Shown here: in pieces, positions 22,611-34,071 of the stretch
Position numbering within the stretch: the first letter of the stretch is position 1
Layout: each line of letters starts with the position of its first letter
From: Plantago ovata
Lineage: Eukaryota; Streptophyta; Magnoliopsida; Lamiales; Plantaginaceae
Length of the DNA: 64,000 bases
NCBI GenBank assembly: GCA_028274465.1
Contig: CM051458.1
Span: forward strand, 39,470,744-39,534,743
Direction of reading: 5' to 3'
Notes under the pieces: model-generated
What the model saw: the letters and a program-made list of their open reading frames with translations, nothing else
Databases searched by the model: none
Told to the model about the DNA's origin: nothing
Translations under genes and position numbers: made by a program

Positions 22611-24180
22611 ATCTAATATCCTAAGGAGAAATAATATAGAACGAAAATAATAAATCAACTATTGAAATATTATTTCTAAATACACAGTCAACATAACTAA
22701 ACAACAAGGTCCTTTAGCTGTTTAGCTCCCACTATTTTCACATATGCTTGCCCCCACAACAAACATACGGGTAATGTCCAACAAGTTACCGTAGTGGCCA
22801 AGATCCAAATCCATACTATGCTATACTCCAACGGGGGCTGGTCGCATGGCATAATATGACCGGTAGGACTAGTAAGACTATCCAATTGCATCACGCAACT
22901 CTTGGTTGTTAAATCTAATTTAACCCGATGCCCTACATATTGTACCTATCGAGGTCGCTACATACAATATGCAGTAAGTCATAACCATAGGCTTACTCTA
23001 ATCTGACGATTACTGCGAGTCTGTAAGACGAGGTCGCCAATACAAGAAAACGCAATGAAAGTTTAGAATTAAAGCACCCTATGGAAAGCATCTCAGAAAT
23101 ACATACATATATATATTTCTGTACTTATATTGGTTGGGGCTTGTAGCTTGAGGGTTGTTATCAGTCATCTAAAAACAAATAAGGGCGCCGCCTACCCATC
23201 ATGCATGAGCGATCTACACGTAATGGATGCCGCCTATCCATTCTTGTTCTAAACACGGTGAAGCACATAATGGGTTCCGCCTACCCATACATAAAATATG
23301 TGGTCCGACATATAAGAGGGCGCCGCCTACCTTCGCATGCATAGAGGTCGAACGGAAAGTAAAATACTTGGTATTTAAACATGCATTGTCAAACAATAGC
23401 ATATCGAGCATACGAAACAAATGGTAGCCTATGTGGATGCCAAATGACTTCATAATTTCATTATGAAAATTATAATCCCATAATAATAATCTCTATGAAA
23501 TAATTGAAAATTTGGACCAGATTGAAAAATCGAAAATTCTATTGACCGAGTAGCAATTTTCGAAAACCCGAAGGACTTAATTGTAATTTTAAAAACCTTG
23601 GAGGTGTTAAATCTAAAATTCAAAAGTAGAAGGACTAATTTGCAATAAACAATAAATTGATAAATTACAAATAAGCCCTTTAACTTTATACTAATTAAAT
23701 TTAACCCCTCTAGTTTAAAACAATTACAATTAAATCATATTTATATTCCAAATATAAAATTCAATCCTCAAAATTTTCAAAATTCGATTTTGGGTCCAAC
23801 CCGAAAAATATATATATTTTAAAATATGAGACGGGAACTAGTCCCGTCCCCTACCGTGCCTGCGGCCGCGGGCGCCTGCGCCCGCAGGCGCGGGTGCCCG
23901 TAGGCACCCGGGGCGCCTGCGGCTGCAGGCGCGGGTGCCCGCAGGCACCCGGGGCGCAGGCGCGGGTTCCCGCAGGCACCCAGTTTGCCCCAGGCGCCGG
24001 GCGCCGGCGGCACGCCGATCAATATATATATATTTAAATTTTTTTTTTTTTTGAAAAATATAAATTCTAAATTTATATATAAACAAAAATTTTGAAAATC
24101 GAATTAATCATAGAATCAATCGCATCCACATATCTACAAAATCATACAATATATATACGTATATACGTAATCAATTAACC
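22611..24180 (-). other. ANG-1 5' leader with tandem repeats and GC-rich block
   Basis: This is an untranslated leader of about 1.57 kb between PBS and gag, with no supported gene. In transcript order it has an AT-rich start, a very GC-rich block of short palindromes around GCGCCTGCGG and GCAGGCGC (24016-23832) bordered by GACGGGAACTAGTCCCGTC, a moderately AT-rich middle, four repeats of about 45 bp with GGTAGGCGGC cores (about 23335-23180), and a structured end with short inverted repeats around GACTTACTGCATATTG. A long structured leader fits an RNA packaging or dimerisation region, but this is inference. Confidence 0.65.
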
Positions 24181-24194
24181 TGGCTCTGATACCA
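24181..24194 (-). other. ANG-1 primer-binding site (initiator tRNA-Met)
   Basis: On the minus strand TGGTATCAGAGCCA lies one base after the LTR end. It is the classic Copia PBS complementary to the initiator tRNA-Met 3' end. The same site occurs at 34073-34086 and, with one change (AGAGT), at 47409-47422. Confidence 0.92.
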
Positions 24195-24195
24195 C

Positions 24196-26302
24196 TGTAA
24201 GAAAATACGGTCATAGTTACCCCTAGGGTACGCAGCGGAATTTCAAAAAACATTTCTTTACATACATGTTAATTGATTATGTATATGTCGTATATATTTA
24301 AACACATCAATTAGAAGACTAACCTTACTTCCAAAGCAGCTTCCAAGTCTTCGTAATAATCCGGTGTATCTTCTCCTTTGTCGAAGTTGTAGATATCTGC
24401 AATACTTTGATTATCTGCAAGACAATAAAAGTTAGTTTCCAGCTCCTAGAACCTCAACCTTGGTATCCACGGATGAACAGCCTATCGGAAAGAATGCTAG
24501 GATATTCTTTTTGTGACCAAGAAGATGGGGCGGCGATTCCTCCGGCAGGTGGCGCGCGCGTGTGGCTTATAGAGGAGGGGAGAGTTTTTATTTTCTCTAA
24601 GAAAACTGGGTAGAATAATTCTCTAAGAATTTGATTCTTCAACTGTGTGAAAATCTATGTCAAAAGCTCTCTAATAGTCTACTATATATTGTAGTTAATA
24701 GAAGCCTAAAGCATAAGCAATTAGACTTCATAAAGGAATAAGAATCTAATTCTTATCGCACTAGGAAACCAATTTCAAGTCTAGATTCATTCCCAATCAA
24801 ATTAAAACTCAATCAGGAAAATCTAACTTATCCCTTAGACTTCTAATAGAGGAAGGAGTCGAACTCCTTCCCCTACTCCATCTCGCGCGCGTGCGCGTGT
24901 CCTAAGGGTGTTAGGTGGGTCCCGATTTTGGGACTCACTTACAGTTCTAAGGCAATTCAAACTCCAAGTAGATTTTGCCCATGTGCATATGTTAATTCTA
25001 AATTAACATATCCTTTCAAATCAAACCTCTATTATATTTCCAAAATATAATCTTTAATTGTATTTACATAAAATACAATTAATTAGCCAATTCAATTAAT
25101 AATTCCGAATCATTAATTGAGCCACAAGATATTATAATTAATCCCAAATCAATTATAATCCATCAATCACAATTAATTCCAAATTAATTGCGATTCCATC
25201 TTCAAGGATATTCTGATAGGCTGAATCACCACATAGTGTGACCCATAGGGCCTCATCGTATTAAGCAAGTCCTAGACTAGGCAACATGGAATTCCTAGAC
25301 GGTTCCATTTGCAATATTAATACATGAGGACGTTTGAGAGGTTTCTCAAAGCTAACCCTTCCGTTGCGAAGTCTGTTGCGCTCAACGCGGCGATGGTAAC
25401 GTCCCTTCATCTGACTTGCTCGAATGTATCTAGGATCGATGAAGTGTCTATCCCAATAATACATCCACGGGCGTCTTCAGTGAGTTGCATGGTGAATCCA
25501 ATATCTATTATGACCATCATATTAATATTGATACGCTGGCCAGCGGTTTTACCATCACAACTATGAATGACTATGAGCAATGCTCTCCTGTGCTACACGT
25601 GAGAGATGAATCCTTCACAGAATCACTTATCATCCCCATTTGTATGTAGCCATAATCCTGGATCGTGTCTTAGGTCAACTGCTTATTCAGAGCTGACATC
25701 GACGGGTCCACCAAGGATATGGGGAAACAAATATGATGATAAAGTCCTGTAAGTCCAAAGGACGACTGGCATCACTTCGACAACTCACCGGTTCCCATAG
25801 ACACTTCGGTGTAGAGTATACATCGATGGGAGTGTCCGGTGGGTACTTCCATTGTTCGATAAAGCTTCTTCGAACAACTATGCGCAGTTATGGGAACGTT
25901 TCTCGATTGTCCAACAATTCGTTCCGTGGCCGTGGGATCGGCTCACACTTGCTCCAACAAGTATAACCTCCACGCATACTAGTCTTGTCTGGTTCATTCA
26001 GACCCCCACATCCGAGATGAACCTCGACTAGGGAGAGTTTGGGATAGATGATAACTCACATAGCTCCCACTATCTGTGTGATCGGTCATCTATCCGAGGG
26101 GACATGTTTAATATCAATACAGACAGTAATAAAGATATGACATGCTGCAGCCTGGTGTAATATAAATATGAAAGCGATACTCAATAGTAAAATGCAACAA
26201 ACATATATTATATTACGTTGACCTGTGTAATAGTACATATATGCCCTCTATAAGGGCACCATGCCCTTAGTAAGGACTGTCTCTAGGACATATACACTAT
26301 CA
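24196..26302 (-). repeat. ANG-1 5' LTR (2107 bp)
   Basis: It matches the 3' LTR (16358-18465) with scattered substitutions and a changed poly-A stretch near 24245. Its hairpin train lies at 24986-25194, the CG tract at about 24883-24896 is shorter than in the 3' LTR, and the TATATA box lies near 24681-24690. The outer end at 26302 borders the TCACC duplication. Confidence 0.93.
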
Positions 26303-26940
26303 TCACCCACAGACATCGGGACAAGTCGAAGTCAGCAACCGTCAAATTAAGAAGATCCTGGAGCGAGTAGTGAAGCCTAGTAGGAAATATTGGGCAGGAA
26401 AATTGAATGATGCACTTTGGTCATACAGGACTAGCTACAAGACGGTGATCGGGACCACTCCGTACAGACTTGTGTATGGGAAAGCATGTCATCTTCCCGT
26501 AGAACTAGAACACAAGGCATATTGGGCTATAAAGGCACTCAATCTTGGTATGGGAAAAGCTGGCGAGGAACGATTGTTGCAACTAGATGAGCTTGATGAA
26601 TTACGACTAGGTGCTTTATGAAAATTCCAAGATCTACAAGGAACGTACTAAGAAGTATCATGATCGTGGTATAGTACGTAAGGAATTGATTCCTGGTCAG
26701 AAAGCTTTGGTATTTAATTCTCGCCTTCGACTATTTCCTGGAAAGCTCCGTACTCGTTGGGATGGACCGTACGAAATTATCGAAGTTGCTCCCCATGTAG
26801 CTGTAAAACTCTTTGATCCAAAGATGGGAAATACCTTCAAGGTGAATGGCCAGCGAGTGAAGCCATACTTCGAGATATCTAGTGACCGAAGGGAGGTTGA
26901 TCACCTTGAGCTTACCCTTACCGCCTCCACTAAAGGTTAG
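26303..26940 (+). pseudogene. pol: ATH-2 integrase C-terminal part
   Basis: This continues the integrase interrupted at 16357. It carries [14 protein letters not shown] with the catalytic Glu, then [14 protein letters not shown] and [19 protein letters not shown]. After a 1-nt insertion near 26615 (LRLGA then YENSK in the next frame) comes the C-terminal domain with FNSRLRLFPGKLRTRWDGP and FKVNGQRVKPYFE, typical of Athila-type integrases. The frame ends at 26938-26940. No chromodomain is visible. A second, partial copy starts immediately after the assembly gap. Confidence 0.9.
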
Positions 26941-28469
26941 TGTGTTTTGTTTTGTTTTCTCACGAGTTTGATTGGGTATTATAGGTCACTTATACAAGTA
27001 TTAGCTCTCACCTTGAATCCACTTTCGACGTTCGGGACGAGCGACGCTGTTCAGGTTTGGGGAGGGGGTTATGGCTGGTTATCTCTATACTTATCTTGCT
27101 TATGATAAACTCGTGAATTTTTTGCATTTGCACGTTTACCGCTTTCTTAGTTTTTTAGGTTGCATTCACTACATTCATCCTAGGATAGTCTTGCATGTTT
27201 TATATGGAGTTATTGCCAAATTTTTTGAACTCTTTTATTGGGTAGATCAACTAATTATGCCATTAATCATATGCTTCATCTCTATAAATTTGTTTGAGGT
27301 TTTTCTCGCTTGGCTTGTCACATTTATGTATTGCACTTAGTTAAGCTTGGTAGTCTCGACATCACTTAGTGGTGTTTTCTCTACTGCGGTTCACGAAGGC
27401 CTTTATAATAGGATGATGCATGTTAGGGTCTTATGGTTGTTTTCCCGAGTAATTATGTACCTAAGAGGCAACAAGTCTTCACCATGCTTTGAGATTGCTA
27501 AATGCCTAGGAAGGAGGTAGTGTGAGGTTGTGTGATCCTTTGTTTGTAACATATTCTTCCAAATAGGTTTGGGGAGGGGGTTGCACCAACATTAGACTTG
27601 TTTTTCGTTTTTAATTTTTGTGTTGTGAGTTTATTTTTCCTTTTTTCGTAAATTTTGTACTCCAACCTATTCTTTCAAATAGGTTTGGGGAAGTCGTTTG
27701 TCATTTTTGTTTCTTTTTGGTTGTGCTACTGCTGGCTAAAAAATCGAAAAAAAAGAAAGAGAAAAAGAAAAAATTTCCAGGAAAAAGAAAAAATGAAACT
27801 GGAAAAGGAAAAAAAGAAAAAAAGAGAAAAGACACCAAAAGAAAAGAAGCGTCCAAAAAAAGAAAGCCAATAGCAGTTTAGCAAAGTGTTGTGTCCCATT
27901 TTCCAATTCTTGTAATGTTCGTAATCGTGTTGTAATTTTTTGTCTTTTGTTTTGAGTGTCATCTGTTCTAGACCACCCTCGTCCTGCCATTCATGAAGTG
28001 GTGAATAGCTTAAGGCTTTGCTTGAGAGATGGGTAGAATAGGGGAGTGTTATATTTTATAGGGAACCCTCCTTCGTTTGATGAGAGCCAGTACTGGTTCG
28101 ACCTCTTTGAGGAAAAGTCTTAACTTGGTGAACAGCAGTAAGCCCTCAGTTTCATAGGCACGGGACAACCATTCGTATATTAACATGTTTCATTACGTCG
28201 TCACTGACTAGGTCCAGGTAGAGAATGTTACGAGAGACTATCATGTCTTGACATAAGTGCATATGTGAATGTGTATGAGTCAATCGAGGCATTCTTCAAC
28301 CTATATTCATGTTATGACTTGTATGGTTTTGTTCGTATGTTTTTTGATAGACTCGGTAGATTAGTTCATTTTATTTGGCATGAAACTCCATTTTGTGTGT
28401 TGCATTGTTTTTTGCATTAGAGTCTAGCTTAGTTGCTTGAGGACAAGCAAAGGTTCGGTTTGGGGAGTT
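26941..28469 (+). other. ATH-2 3' noncoding region, repeated PPT-like motifs, PPT
   Basis: No gene is supported. It contains three internal copies of a TTTGGGGA motif (about 27053-27068, 27565-27580, 27682-27695), hairpins of the AACCTATTC type (27664-27685; a decayed one at 27549-27569), a long purine tract (about 27738-27872), and the functional-position polypurine tract GGTTTGGGGAGT ending at 28469. From about 27122 on it is homologous to ATH-1 and ATH-3. Lysine-rich frames in the purine tract are not considered genes. Confidence 0.8.
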
Positions 28470-29712
28470 TGATGAATGTGTATTTTACACTTTCATTTGA
28501 GTCTTTTTCACCTATTTTAGCTATCCTCTATGTTAATTTAGCTATATTTTAGTGCATTTTATTAGAAAAGTGTCACGTTTCCCTTTAGTTTTTATTTTAC
28601 AGGTTTTGGTTGAAAAACGAGGTTTTCCGGGCAATTATATTTAAGTAGACAAGGAATTGGTGTTCCAGAAGCCTAATTGGAGTATCTGAAAGATTCCGGA
28701 TAGGATTTGAAGTCTAGGTACCGAATCTGGAGGCTAGAAGGTCACTAGAAGGCGGAAATCGAGTCCGAAAAGGGGAAGAAATCTAAAAACGCATCGAAAA
28801 CGCGTTCCGGGCCGAAAAACACTCCCGGGCGAGTCGCCCCACACCAGGAGAATCGCCCGGTGTGTGGGGCCCTTCGCCCCACACAATTCGAAGCCTATAT
28901 ATAGTTGCTCAGTTTTTCTCCGTTTTTCATACTTTTCCATACCTTTTCTCTCACCTTTCTCTGTAGTTTTAGGTAGGTATTTCCCAGAGCCTGTTCTGGG
29001 GGTTCTTAGATTAGGAGATACTTTTTCTTAGCAGTTTGGAGCTTGTAAGATCGCGATTCTTCGGAGATTGACAACCTTCGGTAACATTGTATCTTACAGT
29101 TTTTCTACTTATTTTTATATATCTTTCATCATGTTTTCATTCATTCGTGGTATGATTTCTGTTGATTGCATGACAACTATGAGTAGCTAAACTTCTCGTT
29201 GGTGATAGTTTGTGATTTCTTAGCGAAGGGTTAATAATTATGCTAATGGCTATATCGCGCATTATACCTAGAGTTATTGCTTTATTTCTTTGATCTATCT
29301 AAATCTCTATCTTCGTATTGTTGAATAATTATTGAACACAATTGGACAATTCATTGATCTTTTGATCTATCTAAATCTATATCCTCGTAGTGTTGAATAA
29401 TTACAACAGGACAACTCATCGATCAAAGATCTCTATGCAAAACCGGGGAATTTATGCATGATTATTAACCTGCTATGCTTTGAATGACCATACTATCACC
29501 AATCTCCATTATCTGTTAAGAAAAACCTTTGCTAAGTCGTCTGCTAATTTATATTTTCAAGTTAAATTAGATAAAGCTAGTTATAGTCCTTAGAGATCGA
29601 CACTCGAGGTTATTCTACTGCTACACTACGGTTTTCGTTGTAGTTGTGAATTGCCTTTGGCTAAATACAAATTTATTTGATTAATTGGAACCCGACAATT
29701 CCCGTTTCATCA
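28470..29712 (+). repeat. ATH-2 3' LTR (1243 bp)
   Basis: It starts TGATGAATGTG right after the polypurine tract and ends GTTTCATCA before TATAC. It lacks one palindrome unit compared with the 5' LTR: the array at about 28825-28883 runs from CCCGGGCGAGTCGCCCC directly to the ACACCAGGAGAATCGCCC unit. The TATATATAG box is at about 28894-28902. Confidence 0.93.
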
Positions 29713-31980
29713 TATACAGCTTTCTGAAGCTTGTATACCATCTTGGTTTCTGAGGGAAGTTCAAAGCCAGGGGGTTGTTCTAGGTAGACTTCTTCAGCAA
29801 GTTCACCATTGAGGAATGCACTTTTAACATCCATTTGATAAACAATAAAGTCATTGTGAGCAGCAAACGCTAAGAAAAGTCTAATTGCATCCAATCTTGC
29901 AACTGGTGCATAAGAGTCATCATAGTCCAATCCTTCAGTCTGGCAGTAACCTTGAGCAACTAAACGTGCTTTGTTCCTTGTTACTTCTTCAGACTCACTC
30001 AACTTGTTTCTGAACACCCACTTTGTACCAATTGCTTTCTTTCCTTCAGCAAGGGGTACAAGTTTCCAGACTTTGTTCCTTTCAAATTGATCCAGTTCTT
30101 TTTGCATTGCCTTGATCCATTCAGAATGCTTTAAAGCTTCTTCTATGGTCTTGGGTTCAATTTTTGAAACAAAGTAAGAGAACAAAGCTTCTACTTCAAT
30201 GACATTTGCTTCTTCAACAAGTTCTTGATTAGTAGATACTGTGGATCTAGTCACTTGGCGTTTGTCAATATCACCAATCATATCCGTATAGGGATGATCT
30301 CTAATCCACTTATTATCAGGTTTTCTGCTCTTTGGATCTGGATTAGTTTGCGTTTCAGCATGTGACTCTTCAGCATGTACTTGTTCAGTACTACTGGTAT
30401 CTTGTTGTGTCTCTGCTGAAATTGGTTCATCAGCAACTGCTTGTTCAGCATTGCTGGTTTGAGGTAACTCGTCAGCAGACACAGGAAGTTGCGTAGTTTC
30501 AGCAACATCTGGAGCAACCGCGTCTTTTACCGGAAATTCTTTATCATGAACTATTTTTATCTTGTCATGACTTGGGGGACGAGAGTCATTGTCATCATTT
30601 AGTTCAATTGATTTGATATTTCTAGCATCAGATTCAGTTCTTTGCTCGTGTATGAGTAATTTCTTCATACAGTCTGATATTTCTTCTTCAGCAGGGACTC
30701 CTTGTGATTTCTCATAGAATACAACATGCACTAATTCTTCGATCATTTGTGCCTTTTTGTTGTAAACTCTACAAGCTTTACTATGCAAGGAGTAGCCAAG
30801 AAATATCGCTTCGTCTGCCTTTTGTTGAAATGTTCTTAAATATTCTCTACCATTGTTAAGAACAAAGCATTTGCAACCAAATACTCTTAGATGGGTGATG
30901 TTAGGAGGTCTTCCAACAAATAACTCATAGGGAGTTTTGTTGTATTCCTTAGTTATCAATCATCTATTTCGAGTATAACAGGCGGTATTAATCGCTTCAA
31001 CCCAATAAGCTTCACTTATTTCAGTGTCAGCAAGCATTGTTCTAGTTGCTTCCTTAAGGGTACGATTCTTCCTTTCAGCAACACCATTTTGTTGAGGTGT
31101 CCTTACTGAGGATAACTGATGTTGTATGCCTTTTCAAGTGCAATACCCAGTTATGTACTGGTTTACAAACTCAGTACCATGGTCTGTTCTTATGACTTTT
31201 ACCTTGTCATTTTTCATGACTTCAAACTTATTCAACAAGTTAGTTATTTCAGTCCTTGTTTCAGACTTGTGTTTGATAAATACTACCCAAGTAAATCTTG
31301 AATAGTCATCTACCACCACCAGACCATACTTCTTGCCAGCATAGCTTGTTGAAGAAGATTCAAACAAGTCCATGTGCAAGAGTTGTAAAGGTTTTGTAGT
31401 TGACGACACTGCCTTGTTCTTGAAAGAAGTTTTGGTTTGCTTTCCTTGCTGACATGCATTGCAAACACCATCCTTCTTAAAAGTAACCTTAGATAATCCA
31501 AATACAAGTGCCTTTTTAGACAGCTTATTCAGCGTCTTGAAGTTTAGGTGACTTCTTCGTTTATGCCATAACCATGCTTTTTCAGCAAGGCAATCATGAT
31601 CTGAGATAAGGAATTTTTCAACGATTGCTGAAGACCAATCTACGGTATAGAGACCTCCTGATCTTCTAGCAAGCATAATAACCTTCTTTGTCTCAAAGTC
31701 AATAAGTTTACATTCATCACTTTTGATTTTGATGAAGTAACCTTTGTCAGCGAATTGACTCATGTTGAAAAGGTTAAACTTAACATTATTGACATAAAGA
31801 ACTCCCGAAATGGTAATGCATCCTAACATCACGTCACCATAACCTTTAGTAGAACTAAAGCCTCCACCAGCAAACCTTATTATTGGACCTTAAGACCACA
31901 GTCTATAGTTTATAAGGTTCTTTTGTTGCCCGTCATGTGTTTTCCACAACCATTGTCAAAGTGCCAAATTGCATTGTTTG
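29713..31980 (-). pseudogene. pol: SIR-1 protease, integrase and RT N-terminal part
   Basis: Read from 31980 down. The protease has WHFDNGCGKHMTG (about 31945), followed by in-frame stops. Integrase has LWHKRRSHLNFKTLNKL, CNACQQGKQTKTSF, HMDLFESSS, VVVDDYSRFTW and RTDHGTEFVNQ, then a break near 31134. The frame resumes with [14 protein letters not shown] and a linker, and RT starts with [26 protein letters not shown] and [17 protein letters not shown]. It runs into the ATH-2 LTR at 29712, so the residues after KLQKAVY are a junction artefact. A second copy in the other contig (38182-40455) differs by scattered SNPs and a 6-bp in-frame indel. Confidence 0.9.
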
Positions 31981-34071
31981 TGATAGAGTATATGTCCTAG
32001 AGACAGTCCTTACTAAGGGCATGATGCCCTTGTAGAGGACATATATATACTATTACACAGGTCAACGTAATATAATATATGTTTGTTTCATTTTACTGTT
32101 GAGTATTGCTTTCATATTTATATTACACCAGGCTGCAGCATGTCATATCTATATTGCTGTCTGTATTGATACTGAACATGTCCCCTCGGATAGATGACCG
32201 ATCACACAGTTAGTGGGAGCTATGTGAGTTATCATCTATCCCAAACTCTCCCTAGTCGTGGTACATCTCGGATGTGGGGGTCTGAATGAACCTGACAAGA
32301 CTAGTATGCGTGGAGGTTATACTTGTTGGAGCAAGTGTGAGCCGATCCCACGGCCACGGAACGGATTGTTGGACAATCAAGGAACGTTCCCGTAACTGCG
32401 CATAGTTGTTCGAAGAAGCTTATCGAACAATAGAAGTACCCACCGGACACTCCCATAGATGTATACTCTACACCGACGTGTCTATGGGAACCGGTGAGTT
32501 GTCGAAGTGATGTCATTCGTCCTCTGCACTTACAGGACTTTATCATCACATTTGTTGCTCCATATCCTTGGTGGACCCGTCGATGTCAGCTCTGAATAAG
32601 CAGTTGACCTAAGACACGATCCAGGATTATGGCTAAATACAAATGGGGGTGATAAGTGATTCTGTGAAGGATTCATCTCTCAAGTGTAGCACAGGAGAGC
32701 ACTGCTCGTAGTCTGCATAGTTGTGTTGGTAAAGTCACTGGCCAGTGCAAATGATATATTATGATGGTCATAAGTATATCTTAACCAAACAACTCCCTGA
32801 GACGCCCGTGGATGTATTATTGGGATAGACACTTCATCGATCCTAGATACATCCGAGCAAGTCAGATGAAGGGACGTTACCATCGCCGCGTTGAGCGCAA
32901 CAGGCTTCGCAACGAAAGGGTTAGCTTTGAGAAACCTCACAAACGTCCTCACGTATTAATATTGCAAATGGAACCGTCTAGGAATTCCATGTTGCCTAGT
33001 CTAGGACTTGCTTAATACGGTGAGGCCCTATGGATCACACTATGCGGTGATTCAGCCTATCAGGATATCCTTGAAGATGGAATCGCAATTAATTTGGAAT
33101 TAATTGTGATTGATGGATTATAATTGATTTGGAATTAATTATAATAATTGGTGGCTCAATTAATGATTTGGAATTATTAATTGAATTGGCTAAGTAATTG
33201 TATTTTATGTAAATACAATTAAAGATTATATTTTGGAAATATAATGGAGGTTTGATTGTAAAGGATATGTTAATTTAGAATTAACATATGCACTAGGGCA
33301 AAAATCTACTTGGAGTTTGGATTGCCTTAGAAATATATGTGGGTCCCAAAAGTGGGACCCACGTCCCGTAGGACAGGCGCGCGCGCGCGCTTAGCAGAAT
33401 AGGGGAAAGAGTTCGACTCCTTCCTCTATTAGAAGTCCAAGGGATAAGTTAGATTTTCCTGATTGAGTTTTGGTTTGATTGGGAATGAATCTAGACTTGA
33501 TATTGGTTTCCTTGTGCGATAAGAATTAGATTCTTATTCCTTTACGAAGTCTAATTGCTTATGCTTTAGGCTTCTATAGACTACTATATATAGTAGACTA
33601 TTGGAGAGAGTTTTACGTACGATTTTACGTGTGATTTTGATACACAGTTATTCTACCCAGTTTTCTTAGAGAAAATAAAAACTCTCCCCTCCTCCCTAAG
33701 CCTCACGCGCGCGCACACTGCCACCGGAGGGAATTGCCGCCCCGTCTTCTTGGTCACATAAAGAATATCCTAGCATTCTTCCGATAGGCTGTTCATCCGT
33801 GGATACCAAGGTTGAGGTTCTAGGAGCTGGAAACTAAATCTTATTGTCTTGCAGATATACAGAGTATTGTAGATATCTTCAACTTCGACGAAGGAGAAGA
33901 TACACCGGATTATTACGAAGACTTGGAAGCTGCTTTGGAAGTAAGGTTAGTCTTCTAATTGACGTGTTTATATATATACGACATATGCATAATCAATTAA
34001 CCAGTATGTTAAGAAAATTTTTAAAATTCCGTTGCGTACCCTAGGGGTAACTCTGACCATATTTTCTTACA
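31981..34071 (+). repeat. ANG-3 5' LTR (2091 bp)
   Basis: TGATAGAGTATATGTCC to TTTTCTTACA. The TATA box TATATATA (33585-33592) sits inside a perfect 16-bp palindrome CTACTATATATAGTAG (33581-33596). Upstream are a hairpin train (about 33068-33292), a GTGGGTCCC/GGGACCCAC inverted repeat (33340-33362) and a CG tract (33377-33390). A second CG-rich tract lies downstream of the TATA box (about 33706-33716). Confidence 0.92.

Larger units (their letters stand above)
16358..26302 (-). mobile_element. ANG-1: Angela/BARE-like Copia element inserted in ATH-2 integrase
   Basis: Complete 9.9-kb insertion on the minus strand with LTRs 24196-26302 (5') and 16358-18465 (3'), an initiator-Met PBS and a polypurine tract, flanked by the exact duplication TCACC (16353-16357 and 26303-26307). 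The Angela/BARE assignment rests on the gag start MASISLRAVLEKQILTGPNF with DWIRN, the roughly 2.1-kb LTRs and the protease-integrase-RT-RNase H order. The gag-pol is damaged by several small deletions and stops, while the LTRs differ by only a few percent by eye. Confidence 0.92.
10369..29712 (+). mobile_element. ATH-2: Athila-like Ty3/Gypsy element with RT and integrase, carrying ANG-1
   Basis: A complete insertion with two LTRs (10369-11630 and 28470-29712), a tRNA-Asp-type PBS, gag-pol and polypurine tract, flanked by the exact duplication TATAC (10364-10368 and 29713-29717). Removing it restores the SIR-1 RT between LQKA and VYGLK. Without ANG-1 (16358-26302) it is about 9.4 kb. It is the only Athila-type copy here with RT, RNase H and integrase, so its relatives are the natural source of enzymes for ATH-1 and ATH-3. 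Two nonsense codons, one frameshift and the ANG-1 insertion inactivate it. Confidence 0.93.

Noticed and set aside
23180..23340. CRISPR-like appearance of repeats of about 45-bp spacing
   Set aside because: Only four degenerate units, no uniform spacer-repeat structure, and inside a plant retrotransposon leader.
23819..24086. Ala/Gly/Pro/Arg-rich frames in the GC-rich leader blocks (also 34187-34390 and 47525-47842)
   Set aside because: Low-complexity translation of short GC palindromes whose sequence is rearranged between copies.
24181..24194. tRNA gene at the TGGTATCAGAGC motifs
   Set aside because: Only the 3'-end complement is present, next to LTR ends; it is a primer-binding site.
29673..30959. 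428-codon frame as an intact protein (also 38142-39434)
   Set aside because: Its last dozen residues are read from the inserted ATH-2 LTR; the RT is cut at 29712, so it is a junction fusion.
32812..33015. 67-codon frame MYYWDRHFIDPRYIRAS... open in most Angela-like LTRs (also near 25261, 41288, 54041; extended at 17317)
   Set aside because: It lies in U3 upstream of the TATA box and is shared because the LTRs are close relatives; no start context or transcript support. Kept only as a curiosity.
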